In this document: positions 1 through 7,513 of the stretch, piece after piece
How the letters are laid out: every line of letters begins with the position of its first letter
Numbering within the stretch: position 1 is the stretch's first letter
Made by a program: the position numbers and the translations under genes
Source: an uncultured Lachnospiraceae bacterium
Lineage (GTDB): Bacteria; Bacillota; Clostridia; Lachnospirales; Lachnospiraceae
Assembly: GCA_946620235.1 (NCBI GenBank)
Contig: CAMONC010000009.1
Location: 1 to 34,360, forward strand
DNA: 34,360 bases
Direction: 5' to 3'
The notes under the pieces: generated by a model
Database searches by the model: none
Told to the model about the DNA's origin: nothing
Seen by the model: only the letters and a program-made list of their open reading frames with translations

Positions 1-51
1 AAGTGGGCAAAAGCCTATAAAAAGAACAGCAAGAGGAGTATGTGGGATTAG
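1..51 (+). CDS. C-terminal end of an upstream gene (partial)
   Basis: The first 51 bases read as 16 codons followed by TAG, giving a Lys-rich tail ending in RSMWD. Third positions are mostly G or C, as in the neighbouring genes. A second frame is also open (from base 2 to a TGA at 74-76 that would overlap the next ATG), but its third positions are A-rich, so I prefer the first. No function can be read from so short a piece. Confidence 0.35.
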   Translation, partial: KWAKAYKKNSKRSMWD

Positions 52-72
52 CATTAATAACGGAGCAAACGG

Positions 73-534
73 ATGACTAAAGATTTGAATTACACATATG
101 TGACTTTAAAAGAAAGGCCGGAATTGAAGGATGCTGCGGCTGACTGGTTCCACGATAAGTGGGGCGTGCCCAGAGAGGCATATTACGAATGCATGACGGA
201 CTATCTTGATGACAATACGGAGAACGGATGGTATCTGTGTCTGCTCGGGAACACGATAGTCGGAGGGCTCGGGGTGATAGATAATGATTTCCATGACAGA
301 AAAGACCTTAGCCCCAACGTATGCGCGGTATATACGGAAGAGGATCACAGGAAGAAAGGGATTGCCGGCAGACTGCTTGATCTGGCAGTCGATGACATGA
401 AGAAAAAAGGAATATCGCCGATATATCTTGTGACAGATCATAACGGATTTTATGAGAGGTACGGCTGGGAGTTCTTCTGCATGGTACAGGGCGACGATGA
501 GCCCGGGCAGACGAGATTGTATATCCACAGATAA
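73..534 (+). CDS. GNAT-family N-acetyltransferase
   Basis: The 153-residue protein has the length and layout of a single-domain GNAT enzyme, which transfers an acetyl group from acetyl-CoA to an amine on a small molecule or protein. The acetyl-CoA pyrophosphate-binding motif is visible as RKKGIAGRLL around residues 93-102, preceded by the beta-strand VCAVYTEEDH. The C-terminal strand-turn-strand contains FYERYGWEFF, the usual end of the fold. A GGAG ribosome-binding site lies at 62-65, seven bases before the ATG. A promoter for the next operon starts inside the last codons of this gene, so it is probably a separate unit. The substrate cannot be told from sequence. Confidence 0.85.
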   Translation: MTKDLNYTYVTLKERPELKDAAADWFHDKWGVPREAYYECMTDYLDDNTENGWYLCLLGNTIVGGLGVIDNDFHDRKDLSPNVCAVYTEEDHRKKGIAGRLLDLAVDDMKKKGISPIYLVTDHNGFYERYGWEFFCMVQGDDEPGQTRLYIHR

Positions 535-546
535 AAGCGGTATAAT
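517..546 (+). promoter_or_regulatory. Sigma-A type promoter for the lipoprotein/GGDEF operon
   Basis: TTGTAT at 517-522 and a perfect TATAAT at 541-546 are separated by 18 bases. The -35 box lies within the last codons of the acetyltransferase gene. The predicted start is near 553, giving a leader of about 65 bases before the ATG at 619. The -35 hexamer is the same as in the promoter at 26822. Confidence 0.7.
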
Positions 547-605
547 AGGAATGTTATCTGAAAAATTAAACTGAAAAAGCCGATAGATATGTATATTCTA
601 TGAAC

Positions 606-610
606 AGGAG
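606..610 (+). promoter_or_regulatory. Ribosome-binding site setting the lipoprotein start
   Basis: AGGAG eight bases before the ATG at 619 selects that ATG over the in-frame TTG immediately upstream at 616. Confidence 0.65.
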
Positions 611-618
611 ATGGTTTG

Positions 619-1755
619 ATGCAGATATATTCAAAGAAAACAGGTATCTTAGCTGCCGGACTGGCGGCGGTACTTGTTTTTTCTTCATGTGCCGGTAGAG
701 GTCCTGTGCAGGGACAGGCGGACAGCGCCTCCTCGAAAGAAACGGAAGATACGGCTTCGGGTACGTCAGCCGGCAGTGATGCCGGCCCGGTTTCGTCGGG
801 AACCGTACACAGTGCGGTGGATTTCGAACACGAATTGGATGGGTACGAGCCGCACAAAGATCATTACAATTTCTACTTCACTTATAAGACCGTTCACCCC
901 TGGTGGGATGCTGTGGCTCTGGGGATGGAAGAAGCCCAGAGACAGTTTCTGGATAAGGGAATAACGATCACATACGAATATATGGCTCCCGAAGGAGCTT
1001 CCGCTGAGGATCAGACGGAGCGTCTCCTTGCGGCGGCGCAGAAAGACTATGATGTCATCGGCGTTGATGTGGCAGATGAGAAAGTGATTTCTCCGGTTCT
1101 GGATGAGCTGATCGATGAGGGAACCAAAGTCATGACCTTCTCCAGCTCTGATGCATCCGAGGACTGCAAAAGGATCGCTTACGTGGGTAATACTCATAAC
1201 TATCAGGACGGCGTGGATCTGACGGAGGCCCTGTGCCAAAAGCTCGATTACAAAGGTAAAGTGGCGATCCTGGTGGGAAGTGTCGGTGCGCCATGCCATG
1301 AAGACCGTGCAAGAGGGGCCGCGGATACCATCGCCAAATATGACGGAATGGAGATCGTGGCTGTCGAATATGATATGGATTCCGTTGATCTGGCTTATGA
1401 TCTGACACTGAAGATACTGGAGGATAATCCGGATCTGGATGGGATCGTCTGCTGTAACATGAGTAATCCCGTAGGGGCCGCGAGGGCCATCACGGCAAAG
1501 GAAAGCGACGCGGTCATCGTAGGCATGGATCATGACGAAGAAGCACTCAAATATTTACATGACGGGGTAATATATTGTCTCGGTGTGCAGGATTGTTATT
1601 CGATAGGCTATGACACCATACAGGTTGCGGTCAAGATCGCGGACGGCAACGTGCCCGGTGCCCTCTTCCCCGAGAAAACAGATGAGATAACGACGGTGAT
1701 CTATCAGGAGGACGCAGCTCTGATGCTTGAACTGCTGTATGGTGATATCTTATGA
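619..1755 (+). CDS. Substrate-binding lipoprotein, sugar-binding (type 1 periplasmic binding) family
   Basis: The 378-residue protein starts with a lipoprotein signal peptide: basic residues, a hydrophobic stretch, and FSSC with the lipidated Cys at residue 24. An Asp/Ser/Gly/Thr-rich linker follows to about residue 75. The rest resembles ribose/xylose-type binding proteins: it opens with FYFTYKTVHPWWDAVALGM, has the DVIGVDVAD turn, GKVAILVGSVGA in the inter-domain region, and DAVIVGMDHDEEAL near the C-terminus. Such proteins bind small solutes outside the membrane. No permease or ATPase gene adjoins it. Instead its stop codon overlaps the ATG of a membrane diguanylate cyclase, so I infer a sensory role, presenting a ligand to the cyclase next door. 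The ligand is unknown. Confidence 0.85.
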   Translation: MQIYSKKTGILAAGLAAVLVFSSCAGRGPVQGQADSASSKETEDTASGTSAGSDAGPVSSGTVHSAVDFEHELDGYEPHKDHYNFYFTYKTVHPWWDAVALGMEEAQRQFLDKGITITYEYMAPEGASAEDQTERLLAAAQKDYDVIGVDVADEKVISPVLDELIDEGTKVMTFSSSDASEDCKRIAYVGNTHNYQDGVDLTEALCQKLDYKGKVAILVGSVGAPCHEDRARGAADTIAKYDGMEIVAVEYDMDSVDLAYDLTLKILEDNPDLDGIVCCNMSNPVGAARAITAKESDAVIVGMDHDEEALKYLHDGVIYCLGVQDCYSIGYDTIQVAVKIADGNVPGALFPEKTDEITTVIYQEDAALMLELLYGDIL

Positions 1756-3251
1756 AGCGGAAGAAACAGATAACGAATAAAACGATCGTCATGACAGCCG
1801 TCATAGGCAGCCTGATCGTTATGGGAACGATGATAGCCAATATGCTGTGGACATCCAGACAGACCGCCATGGCTACGAGTGAAGCGGTTGGCGCTGTCAG
1901 CACATTCTATCTTGAAGCGATGGCCGACAGACGGGCCAAGACCATCACGAATCTTATCAACAATAATTTTGATCATATGCAGAAAGCCGTTGACTTTATA
2001 GCAGGTGAAGATATCGATTCCCAGGAAGAATTGCGAGACTGTCTGGGAGAGATCAAGTCGCTGCTGGGTCTTAACCGTTTCGCTCTGGTTGATGAAGACA
2101 ACGTCGTTTATACGCAGTACACAACATATACAGGCGGAAGCCGGCATACCTTCCTTACGGATGCGGCGTTAAATTCCCGGATCATTACTACGGTATCTCT
2201 TTACGGTTCCTCCAAACAGCTCTGTCTTGCCATACCTACTCCGGATCTGGTGATAATGGGGAAGAATTTTAAAGCCTGTTTTGTCCAGGTGGATATCAGA
2301 GAGATCGTTGAACTGCTGGCATTTGATGATCGGGGCAGGACTCATTTTGCACTTTATGCCAAAAACGGAGGAAATCTGTCCGGTACCAGACTTGGACCGG
2401 TCATTCAGGACGACAACCTGTTTGAGTCGTTAAAGGGTGTAATTCCCGATGATGTCTGGGAAGACAACTACAGGAATTTCGAACTCGAGAAAAACGGAAG
2501 CCTGGCTTTAGAACTTGAAGGCGCCGAAGAAACCCTGTGTTATGTTCCCATCCGCGGGACAGGCTGGGAGATGGCAGTCCTCATCCGTGACAGTGTCATA
2601 CAGGATCAGATCCGCAACGTAAGTCAGAGAAGTCTTAAAACCACCAGGATACAGATCATCTTTACCCTTGTGACAGTCCTGATACTTGCGACGATCCTGC
2701 TGTATCAGCTGGGAGCGATTTCGAGAGCCAAGCTTGAGGAAGAAAAAGAAACCAGCAGATCGTTCCGGGATATGGCAAATACGGATTCAATGACCGGTGT
2801 CAGGAACAAGCATGCCTATACGGAAGCCGAAAAGATCATTAACGAACAGATCGGTTTGGGAGAGCTTCAGAATCTGGCTGTCGTGGTCGGCGATATCAAT
2901 GGGTTAAAGCATGTCAATGATACCCTGGGACACGCGGCAGGCGATCAGCTGATAAGGGATGCATGTACTCTGATCTGTGAGTATTTCAAGCACGGAGCGG
3001 TCTACAGGATAGGCGGCGATGAATTCGTCGTGCTCCTTGAGGGGACAGGTTACGATTCGATGCTCGAGACGATCAGAGCTTTGAACCGAAAGGTTGAAGA
3101 CAATATAAAAGAGGACGCGGTCGTCGTCTCGATCGGATATGCGTCTTTGAACCCGGATGACAGGCAGCTTCGGGATGTTTTTGAAAGAGCCGATCAGATG
3201 ATGTATGAACGCAAGAAAGAGCTGAAGGCTATGGGGGCACAGACCAGGTGA
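1752..3251 (+). CDS. Membrane sensor diguanylate cyclase (extracellular sensor + GGDEF)
   Basis: The 499-residue protein has a transmembrane segment at about residues 11-33, an extracellular region of about 265 residues that looks CACHE-like, a second transmembrane segment at about 299-323, and a GGDEF domain from about 345. The GGDEF signature is intact at residues 421-425 (YRIGGDEFVVL), and the earlier VVVGDINGLKHVND metal/GTP segment is present, so it should make cyclic di-GMP from two GTP. The RxxD inhibitory site five residues before GGDEF is absent, so product inhibition through that site is not expected. The ATG overlaps the lipoprotein's stop by four bases (ATGA). Translational coupling suggests the lipoprotein feeds its extracellular domain. 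The exact sensor family is uncertain. Confidence 0.88.
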   Translation: MKRKKQITNKTIVMTAVIGSLIVMGTMIANMLWTSRQTAMATSEAVGAVSTFYLEAMADRRAKTITNLINNNFDHMQKAVDFIAGEDIDSQEELRDCLGEIKSLLGLNRFALVDEDNVVYTQYTTYTGGSRHTFLTDAALNSRIITTVSLYGSSKQLCLAIPTPDLVIMGKNFKACFVQVDIREIVELLAFDDRGRTHFALYAKNGGNLSGTRLGPVIQDDNLFESLKGVIPDDVWEDNYRNFELEKNGSLALELEGAEETLCYVPIRGTGWEMAVLIRDSVIQDQIRNVSQRSLKTTRIQIIFTLVTVLILATILLYQLGAISRAKLEEEKETSRSFRDMANTDSMTGVRNKHAYTEAEKIINEQIGLGELQNLAVVVGDINGLKHVNDTLGHAAGDQLIRDACTLICEYFKHGAVYRIGGDEFVVLLEGTGYDSMLETIRALNRKVEDNIKEDAVVVSIGYASLNPDDRQLRDVFERADQMMYERKKELKAMGAQTR

Positions 3252-4735
3252 GTATAATACCGTTGGTGGTTGACGATTACATAATGGTTGCGGAATTACT
3301 TGGATTATGGGTAATGCTGAGATCCAATGTTCATCTGGACAAAAAGACGATCCAAATCACCCGGATCGTCATCATCCTGATCTTCGTTGAAGCCGTGTGC
3401 TGGGCTGTGGAAAGATATACCAGGGAGATCGGTTATCTGACATGGACCAGGATCATTCTTACTCCCACGATATATCTGCTTCACCCTATCATCATGATGG
3501 GCATCATTGATATGGCGGAGTTTGTGAAGAAAAACAGAGTACTGTTTTATCTTCCGCTCATTATCAGCGCTCCGCTTCTCTATACTTCGCAGTGGACGCA
3601 TCTGTTTTACTGGTTTGATGAGAATAACCTGTATATCGCGGCGGACAGCATCCTGCAGTATTATCCCTATCTGCTCTTCATGTTTTATGTTGTTCTTTTC
3701 GTTGTGGCCTTTACGATCCGGTATGCCCGCTATGGAACTTCCGAGAGAAGAGGTATTCTTATCAGCATCATCGCTGCCACGATCGGGGTTGTCCTGCATC
3801 TTGTTTTTGATATCTACGCAGATTATGCTACTCTTTTTGCTTCTCTTCTGCTCATATACTATCTGTCGTTGTCCATACTCACAGCCAAGGAGGATACCCT
3901 CACCAAGCTTCTGAACCGTCAGTGTTATTATGCCGATTCGGAGAAACGCAGGGATCTTATCACGGCGGTAGTGTCCGTGGATATGAATGACTTAAAGAAG
4001 ATCAACGACAATCAGGGACATGATGCCGGGGATACCGCGCTCAGGACCGTAGCCGAATGCCTGGGCAAAAGCAGGACCAAAGGCAAAAGGATCTACCGCA
4101 TCGGCGGAGATGAGTTTGCGATCTTCTATCTGAACAAAACGGAAGACGATGTCAAAAATGATATTGAGGCCATGCGCGAGAATCTTGCCAAAACTCCGTA
4201 TGTATGCGCCTTCGGATATCACATGGTAGATAAGGATAATCCCGACATCCACAAGACCATGGTACTGGCCGACCATGAAATGTATTCGAACAAGGCAAAG
4301 CTCAAGGATACCAGCGAGCGCCGTATAGCAGCTCATAAGGAAGCAACCATTCGTGTCATGCATGAAGCCCTCGGCTCGGGTATGTGGGGCATGGAGTTTG
4401 ATGAAGCGGGTAATATGACATCCGTGGAGTGGAGCCCCGAATTCAGGAAGATGCTCGGTTACACGGATGAAAATGACTTTCCCAATAAGCTGGAATCCTG
4501 GTCCGACCTGCTGCATCCCGATGACAGATCTGCGGTTCTGAAAGAGTTTAATGATACCATCGCCGATTATTCCGGTCAGAAGAATTATGATGTCGAATAC
4601 CGGCTTAAAATCAAAAGCGGAGAGTGGCGCTGGTTCCATGCTATAGGAAGACTTCTGCGCCGTGATGACGGCTCGCCCCTGTCATATGTCGGCATGTTTG
4701 TAGACATCACGGACAGAAAAGCGGCGGGACTATGA
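3248..4735 (+). CDS. Multi-TM GGDEF protein with C-terminal PAS domain
   Basis: The 495-residue protein starts at a GTG overlapping the previous stop. Residues 1-210 hold about six or seven hydrophobic segments, like the N-terminal 7TM region found on some histidine kinases. A GGDEF domain follows from about 214, with the signature GGDEF at residues 286-290 and VSVDMNDLKKINDNQGHD upstream. No RxxD inhibitory site is seen. The last 125 residues form a PAS_3-type domain (MLGYTDENDF, LLHPDDR, EYRLKIKSGEWRWFH, VGMFVDITDRKA). PAS usually lies before the output domain, so this order is odd: the PAS may act back on the GGDEF or bind a partner. It is probably an active diguanylate cyclase, the second in this operon. 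Confidence 0.85.
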   Translation: MSIIPLVVDDYIMVAELLGLWVMLRSNVHLDKKTIQITRIVIILIFVEAVCWAVERYTREIGYLTWTRIILTPTIYLLHPIIMMGIIDMAEFVKKNRVLFYLPLIISAPLLYTSQWTHLFYWFDENNLYIAADSILQYYPYLLFMFYVVLFVVAFTIRYARYGTSERRGILISIIAATIGVVLHLVFDIYADYATLFASLLLIYYLSLSILTAKEDTLTKLLNRQCYYADSEKRRDLITAVVSVDMNDLKKINDNQGHDAGDTALRTVAECLGKSRTKGKRIYRIGGDEFAIFYLNKTEDDVKNDIEAMRENLAKTPYVCAFGYHMVDKDNPDIHKTMVLADHEMYSNKAKLKDTSERRIAAHKEATIRVMHEALGSGMWGMEFDEAGNMTSVEWSPEFRKMLGYTDENDFPNKLESWSDLLHPDDRSAVLKEFNDTIADYSGQKNYDVEYRLKIKSGEWRWFHAIGRLLRRDDGSPLSYVGMFVDITDRKAAGL

Positions 4736-5181
4736 AGGTCGATATCCGTAAGATCGAAACCGGTGATGATGAAGTCATCGTCAGATATAAAGAGGAGACC
4801 GGGAGGATCCGGAAGATACTTGACGTCCTGAGAGACGGCGGTGAGAAACTGTACGGCAAAAAGGAAAGCGATGTCGTATCCGTTATCCCCGGGGATATTC
4901 TCTATATCGAATCCGTGGATGATAAGATATTTGCATATACCTGTGATGACGTAGTCAGACTGGAAGGGACGCTCGCCGGGATCATACAGAAGCTGGGAGA
5001 TGAGCGTTTCTTCAGATGCAGCAAATCCATGATCATCAATATCGATAAAGTCGACAGTCTCCACAGTCTGTCATCCAACAGGATCGATGCTACGATGGAG
5101 GGTGGCGAGCATATCATGATATCCAGAACGTATGCGTCCGAATTCCGCAGGATCCTGAGGGGGTATGAGCGTGAAAGATAA
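4732..5181 (+). CDS. LytTR-domain DNA-binding protein without receiver domain
   Basis: The 149-residue protein has a LytTR DNA-binding domain at about residues 45-145: ILYIESVDDKIFAY, the LEGTLAGIIQKL helix, FFRCSKSMIINIDKVDSL, and a C-terminal ISRTYASEFRRIL. There is no receiver domain; the first 45 residues are short and charged. This small LytTR type usually sits beside a small membrane protein, which may control it by sequestration, and that is the arrangement here: the next gene overlaps it by 17 bases. It is coupled to the GGDEF gene upstream by a four-base overlap. The likely role is a transcription regulator, perhaps of this operon. No direct-repeat LytTR site was identified at the operon promoter. 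Confidence 0.87.
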   Translation: MKVDIRKIETGDDEVIVRYKEETGRIRKILDVLRDGGEKLYGKKESDVVSVIPGDILYIESVDDKIFAYTCDDVVRLEGTLAGIIQKLGDERFFRCSKSMIINIDKVDSLHSLSSNRIDATMEGGEHIMISRTYASEFRRILRGYERER

Positions 5182-5650
5182 TGGGAAAGTATCACTCTGG
5201 GAGAGGTATCTGACAAAGGAGATCAGCATAGAGTTCAAGGCATGCCTGTATTTCTTCGCACTCCTCTTTTATTACTGCATGTATCGCCTGCTGACCGGAT
5301 CTGCGGATGCCGTTATCCTGCATATGGCGGAAATGATCCTGACATGCTACATCATCGGATACGTACAGGTATATGTGTTGTGGAACTTCGATGAAGCCGA
5401 CAGTATCGGCGGCCGTGAGATATCCGGTGTAGCCATCTGTTCGCTGTTCTATGGCCTTCTGTCTTACATCTTTAAGTGGTTTGAACGGAGTATTCCGGTA
5501 ACGATCGGCCTTGTCGCATACCTGGTTCTGACATATACCTGCGTCATATTGATATATCGGATCAAGCGGAGGATAGATGATAAAAAACTGAATGAGGAGC
5601 TTGCACTTTTCAAAACGGAACACAGACAAGTGCAGGATACCGACAGATAA
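5165..5650 (+). CDS. Small four-TM membrane protein, DUF3021-like
   Basis: The 161-residue protein has four hydrophobic segments, at about residues 26-45, 52-75, 88-107 and 112-133, followed by a charged cytoplasmic tail. Size, topology and position after a receiver-less LytTR gene match the DUF3021 family, members of which are thought to restrain the partner LytTR protein at the membrane. The role is inferred from that pairing. The ATG lies inside the end of the LytTR gene, so translation is coupled. It is the last gene of the operon, ten bases before the terminator stem at 5660. Confidence 0.75.
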   Translation: MSVKDNGKVSLWERYLTKEISIEFKACLYFFALLFYYCMYRLLTGSADAVILHMAEMILTCYIIGYVQVYVLWNFDEADSIGGREISGVAICSLFYGLLSYIFKWFERSIPVTIGLVAYLVLTYTCVILIYRIKRRIDDKKLNEELALFKTEHRQVQDTDR

Positions 5651-5659
5651 GTGCAACTT

Positions 5660-5688
5660 GCGGGAACAGATATTGTTCCCGCTTTTTT
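5660..5688 (+). terminator. Intrinsic terminator of the lipoprotein-GGDEF-LytTR operon
   Basis: A perfect nine-base-pair stem, GCGGGAACA (5660-5668) and TGTTCCCGC (5674-5682), with a five-base loop is followed directly by six T residues. It lies just after the stop at 5650. Confidence 0.92.
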
Positions 5689-5764
5689 ATTGCCTTATTA
5701 TGGCCGTACAGAAATCCGTTAAAGTTGATCCGTGCATAAGCCCGGATCAGATCGCTCATGAAGC

Positions 5765-5771
5765 GGAGGGG
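5765..5771 (+). promoter_or_regulatory. Ribosome-binding site setting the ABC ATPase start
   Basis: GGAGGGG six bases before the ATG at 5778. The reading frame is open upstream to 5592, but that stretch runs through the previous gene's end and the terminator, so translation must begin at 5778. Confidence 0.85.
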
Positions 5772-5777
5772 AAAAAT

Positions 5778-6617
5778 ATGGAAAGTGTTATCAGGATTCA
5801 AAACCTGACCAAGACGTACGGCAAAAAACGCGGCGTGGCTGATGTATCCTTCGATGTGCATAAAGGTGAGATATTCGGATTCATCGGTCCAAACGGAGCC
5901 GGAAAGTCCACAACGATCAGATCCATGCTCGGACTTATCAGATATGACTCCGGCTCCATAGAGATACTCGGAATGGATGCTGTCAGGGATCATGAGAAGA
6001 TACTTAAAGATATCGGGTATATGCCGTCGGAAGCATTATTCTATCCCGCAATGAAAGTATCCGATGTGATAAAGTATGCCGCTGATGTAAGGCAGGCGGA
6101 CTGCACGGAAGAAGCGGGCAGGCTGTGCGAGAGACTGCAGGTCGATACAGCCAAAAAGATCCGTGAACTCTCTCTGGGGAACCGCAAGAAGGTGTCTATA
6201 GTATGCGCCATGCAGCATAAACCCCGGCTGTTCATTTTCGATGAACCGACCGGCGGACTCGATCCACTGGTACAGAATACATTCTTCGAACTGATAAAGG
6301 GATATGTGAACGACGGCGCTACGTGCATGCTGTCGACTCACATTTTGCCCGAGGTCAGAAATCACTGCGACAGGGCTGCGATCATGAGAGAGGGGCATCT
6401 GATCATGGCGGATACCGTGGATAATCTGATCAAAACCAGTGCAAAATGCGTCAGGGTGGAGGCAGACGGCGAGATCAGGGAGTACATGTATGACGGAGAC
6501 ATAAACGATCTGCTTGCCGAACTCTCCGGCAGACACATCGATAATGTGACTATTGAGGAACCGTCACTGGAGGATATATTCATGCATTTCTATGACGGTG
6601 GAAAGGAGCGCGTATGA
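5778..6617 (+). CDS. ABC-2 transporter ATP-binding protein
   Basis: The 279-residue protein is a complete ABC ATPase: Walker A FIGPNGAGKSTTIR, Q-loop region in GYMPSEALFYP, signature ELSLGNRKKVSIV (LSLGN in place of LSGGQ), Walker B LFIFDEPTGGLDP with the catalytic Glu, and H-loop STHI. The C-terminal 70 residues are the usual BcrA/NatA-type extension ending SLEDIFMHFYDG. It powers the membrane protein encoded by the next gene, whose ATG overlaps its stop. Such pairs export lipids, peptides, antibiotics or Na+; the substrate cannot be read here. No strong promoter was found in 5690-5777, so the unit may rely on read-through or a weak promoter. Confidence 0.93.
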   Translation: MESVIRIQNLTKTYGKKRGVADVSFDVHKGEIFGFIGPNGAGKSTTIRSMLGLIRYDSGSIEILGMDAVRDHEKILKDIGYMPSEALFYPAMKVSDVIKYAADVRQADCTEEAGRLCERLQVDTAKKIRELSLGNRKKVSIVCAMQHKPRLFIFDEPTGGLDPLVQNTFFELIKGYVNDGATCMLSTHILPEVRNHCDRAAIMREGHLIMADTVDNLIKTSAKCVRVEADGEIREYMYDGDINDLLAELSGRHIDNVTIEEPSLEDIFMHFYDGGKERV

Positions 6618-7405
6618 CAGCGATCATCAAACAGGAACTGAAGCTTAACCTGAAGAGCATGCTTATCTGGGCACTGACGGTAGGCGGCCTGGGATTTATC
6701 TGTATAATGATGTACACGAGCATGGAAGGCGATGTCGTGGAGATGGCGGATTCTTTTTCCGAGATGGGTGCATTCTCGGATGCATTCGGAATGAGCACGC
6801 TCAGCATAGCGACCATAGCGGGATTCTTTGCTACCGAAGTCGGGACCGTTCACGGACTGGGCAGCGCCATGTTTGCGGCATTTTTTGCTTCCTCCATGCT
6901 GTCTAAGGAAGAGGATGGGCATACGGGAGAGTTTCTCTATGCACTGCCTGTCTCGAGGGGCAAGGTGATCACGGCCAAGGGACTCACGATCCTGGTCCAT
7001 CTGGCTGCCTTTACTCTGATCTGCGGAGCGTTCTATGCCGCGGGCTTCACAGCACTCGGTGAGGAGATACCATCCGAAGAACTGATACGTTTCCTGACGT
7101 GTATGCTGCTCATGAATGTGGAGGTTGCATCCGTGTCATATCTGATCTCTGCGACTTCGAGTAAGACACGCATGGGGCTGGCACTCGGCGTATCGCTGAT
7201 CATATATACTTATGACATAATGGGCAGAGTCATTCCTTCAATGAAGGATTATCTTTTCCTGGGGCCTTTCTCATATGTGAACGCATCGGAGATATTCGCA
7301 CACATGGATGTACCGAAGTACAGCTTTACGGTTGCGGCGGTAACGGTAGTTCTGATGACTGCTATGACATATGTCACATACACAAAAAAGGATCTTGCCT
7401 GCTAA
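6614..7405 (+). CDS. ABC-2 type permease
   Basis: The 263-residue protein has about six hydrophobic segments: around residues 16-38, 60-95 (two, with a charged turn EEDGHTGEFLYALPVSR just after), 117-140, 160-180, 195-215 and 235-257. The motif EFLYALPVSRGKVITAKG, with Leu-Pro-Val-Ser-Arg after the second region, is typical of ABC-2 permeases. It forms the membrane part of the transporter powered by the ATPase upstream, with which it overlaps by four bases. An extracellular loop after the first TM (MEGDVVEMADSFSEMG) is acidic. Substrate unknown. Confidence 0.88.
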   Translation: MTAIIKQELKLNLKSMLIWALTVGGLGFICIMMYTSMEGDVVEMADSFSEMGAFSDAFGMSTLSIATIAGFFATEVGTVHGLGSAMFAAFFASSMLSKEEDGHTGEFLYALPVSRGKVITAKGLTILVHLAAFTLICGAFYAAGFTALGEEIPSEELIRFLTCMLLMNVEVASVSYLISATSSKTRMGLALGVSLIIYTYDIMGRVIPSMKDYLFLGPFSYVNASEIFAHMDVPKYSFTVAAVTVVLMTAMTYVTYTKKDLAC

Positions 7406-7444
7406 TACCGCACTTGCATTCGCACTTTATCCAATCCGTAAAAA

Positions 7445-7453
7445 TGATATAAT
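7445..7453 (+). promoter_or_regulatory. Extended -10 promoter for the alkylation-repair gene
   Basis: TGATATAAT is a full extended -10 element (TG, one base, TATAAT). No good -35 box sits 16-18 bases upstream, which extended -10 promoters can tolerate. The predicted start is near 7460, about 54 bases before the ATG at 7514, and lies inside the terminator stem of the preceding transporter operon. Confidence 0.6.
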
Positions 7454-7454
7454 C

Positions 7455-7492
7455 AAAAGCAGTTCGTGTTCACCTGACATGGACTGCTTTTT
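7455..7492 (+). terminator. Probable intrinsic terminator of the ABC-2 operon
   Basis: AAAAGCAGT (7455-7463) pairs with ACTGCTTTT (7483-7491), and TGT/ACA within the loop can extend the stem. The run of T residues ends at 7492. It overlaps the start region of the next promoter, so only transcripts coming from upstream would contain the full hairpin. Confidence 0.6.
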
Positions 7493-7513
7493 GGATTGAT
7501 TGAGGGGGAAAAC

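Noticed and set aside
553-618. c-di-GMP riboswitch in the leader of the GGDEF operon.
   Set aside because: The leader of about 65 bases is too short and lacks the conserved GEMM aptamer segments.
766-1533. A 255-residue minus-strand open frame.
   Set aside because: Antisense shadow of the lipoprotein gene; no start signal or recognisable motif.
5690-5777. Promoter for the ABC-2 transporter, beginning with TTGCCT at 5690.
   Set aside because: No -10 hexamer lies at a suitable distance; not called.
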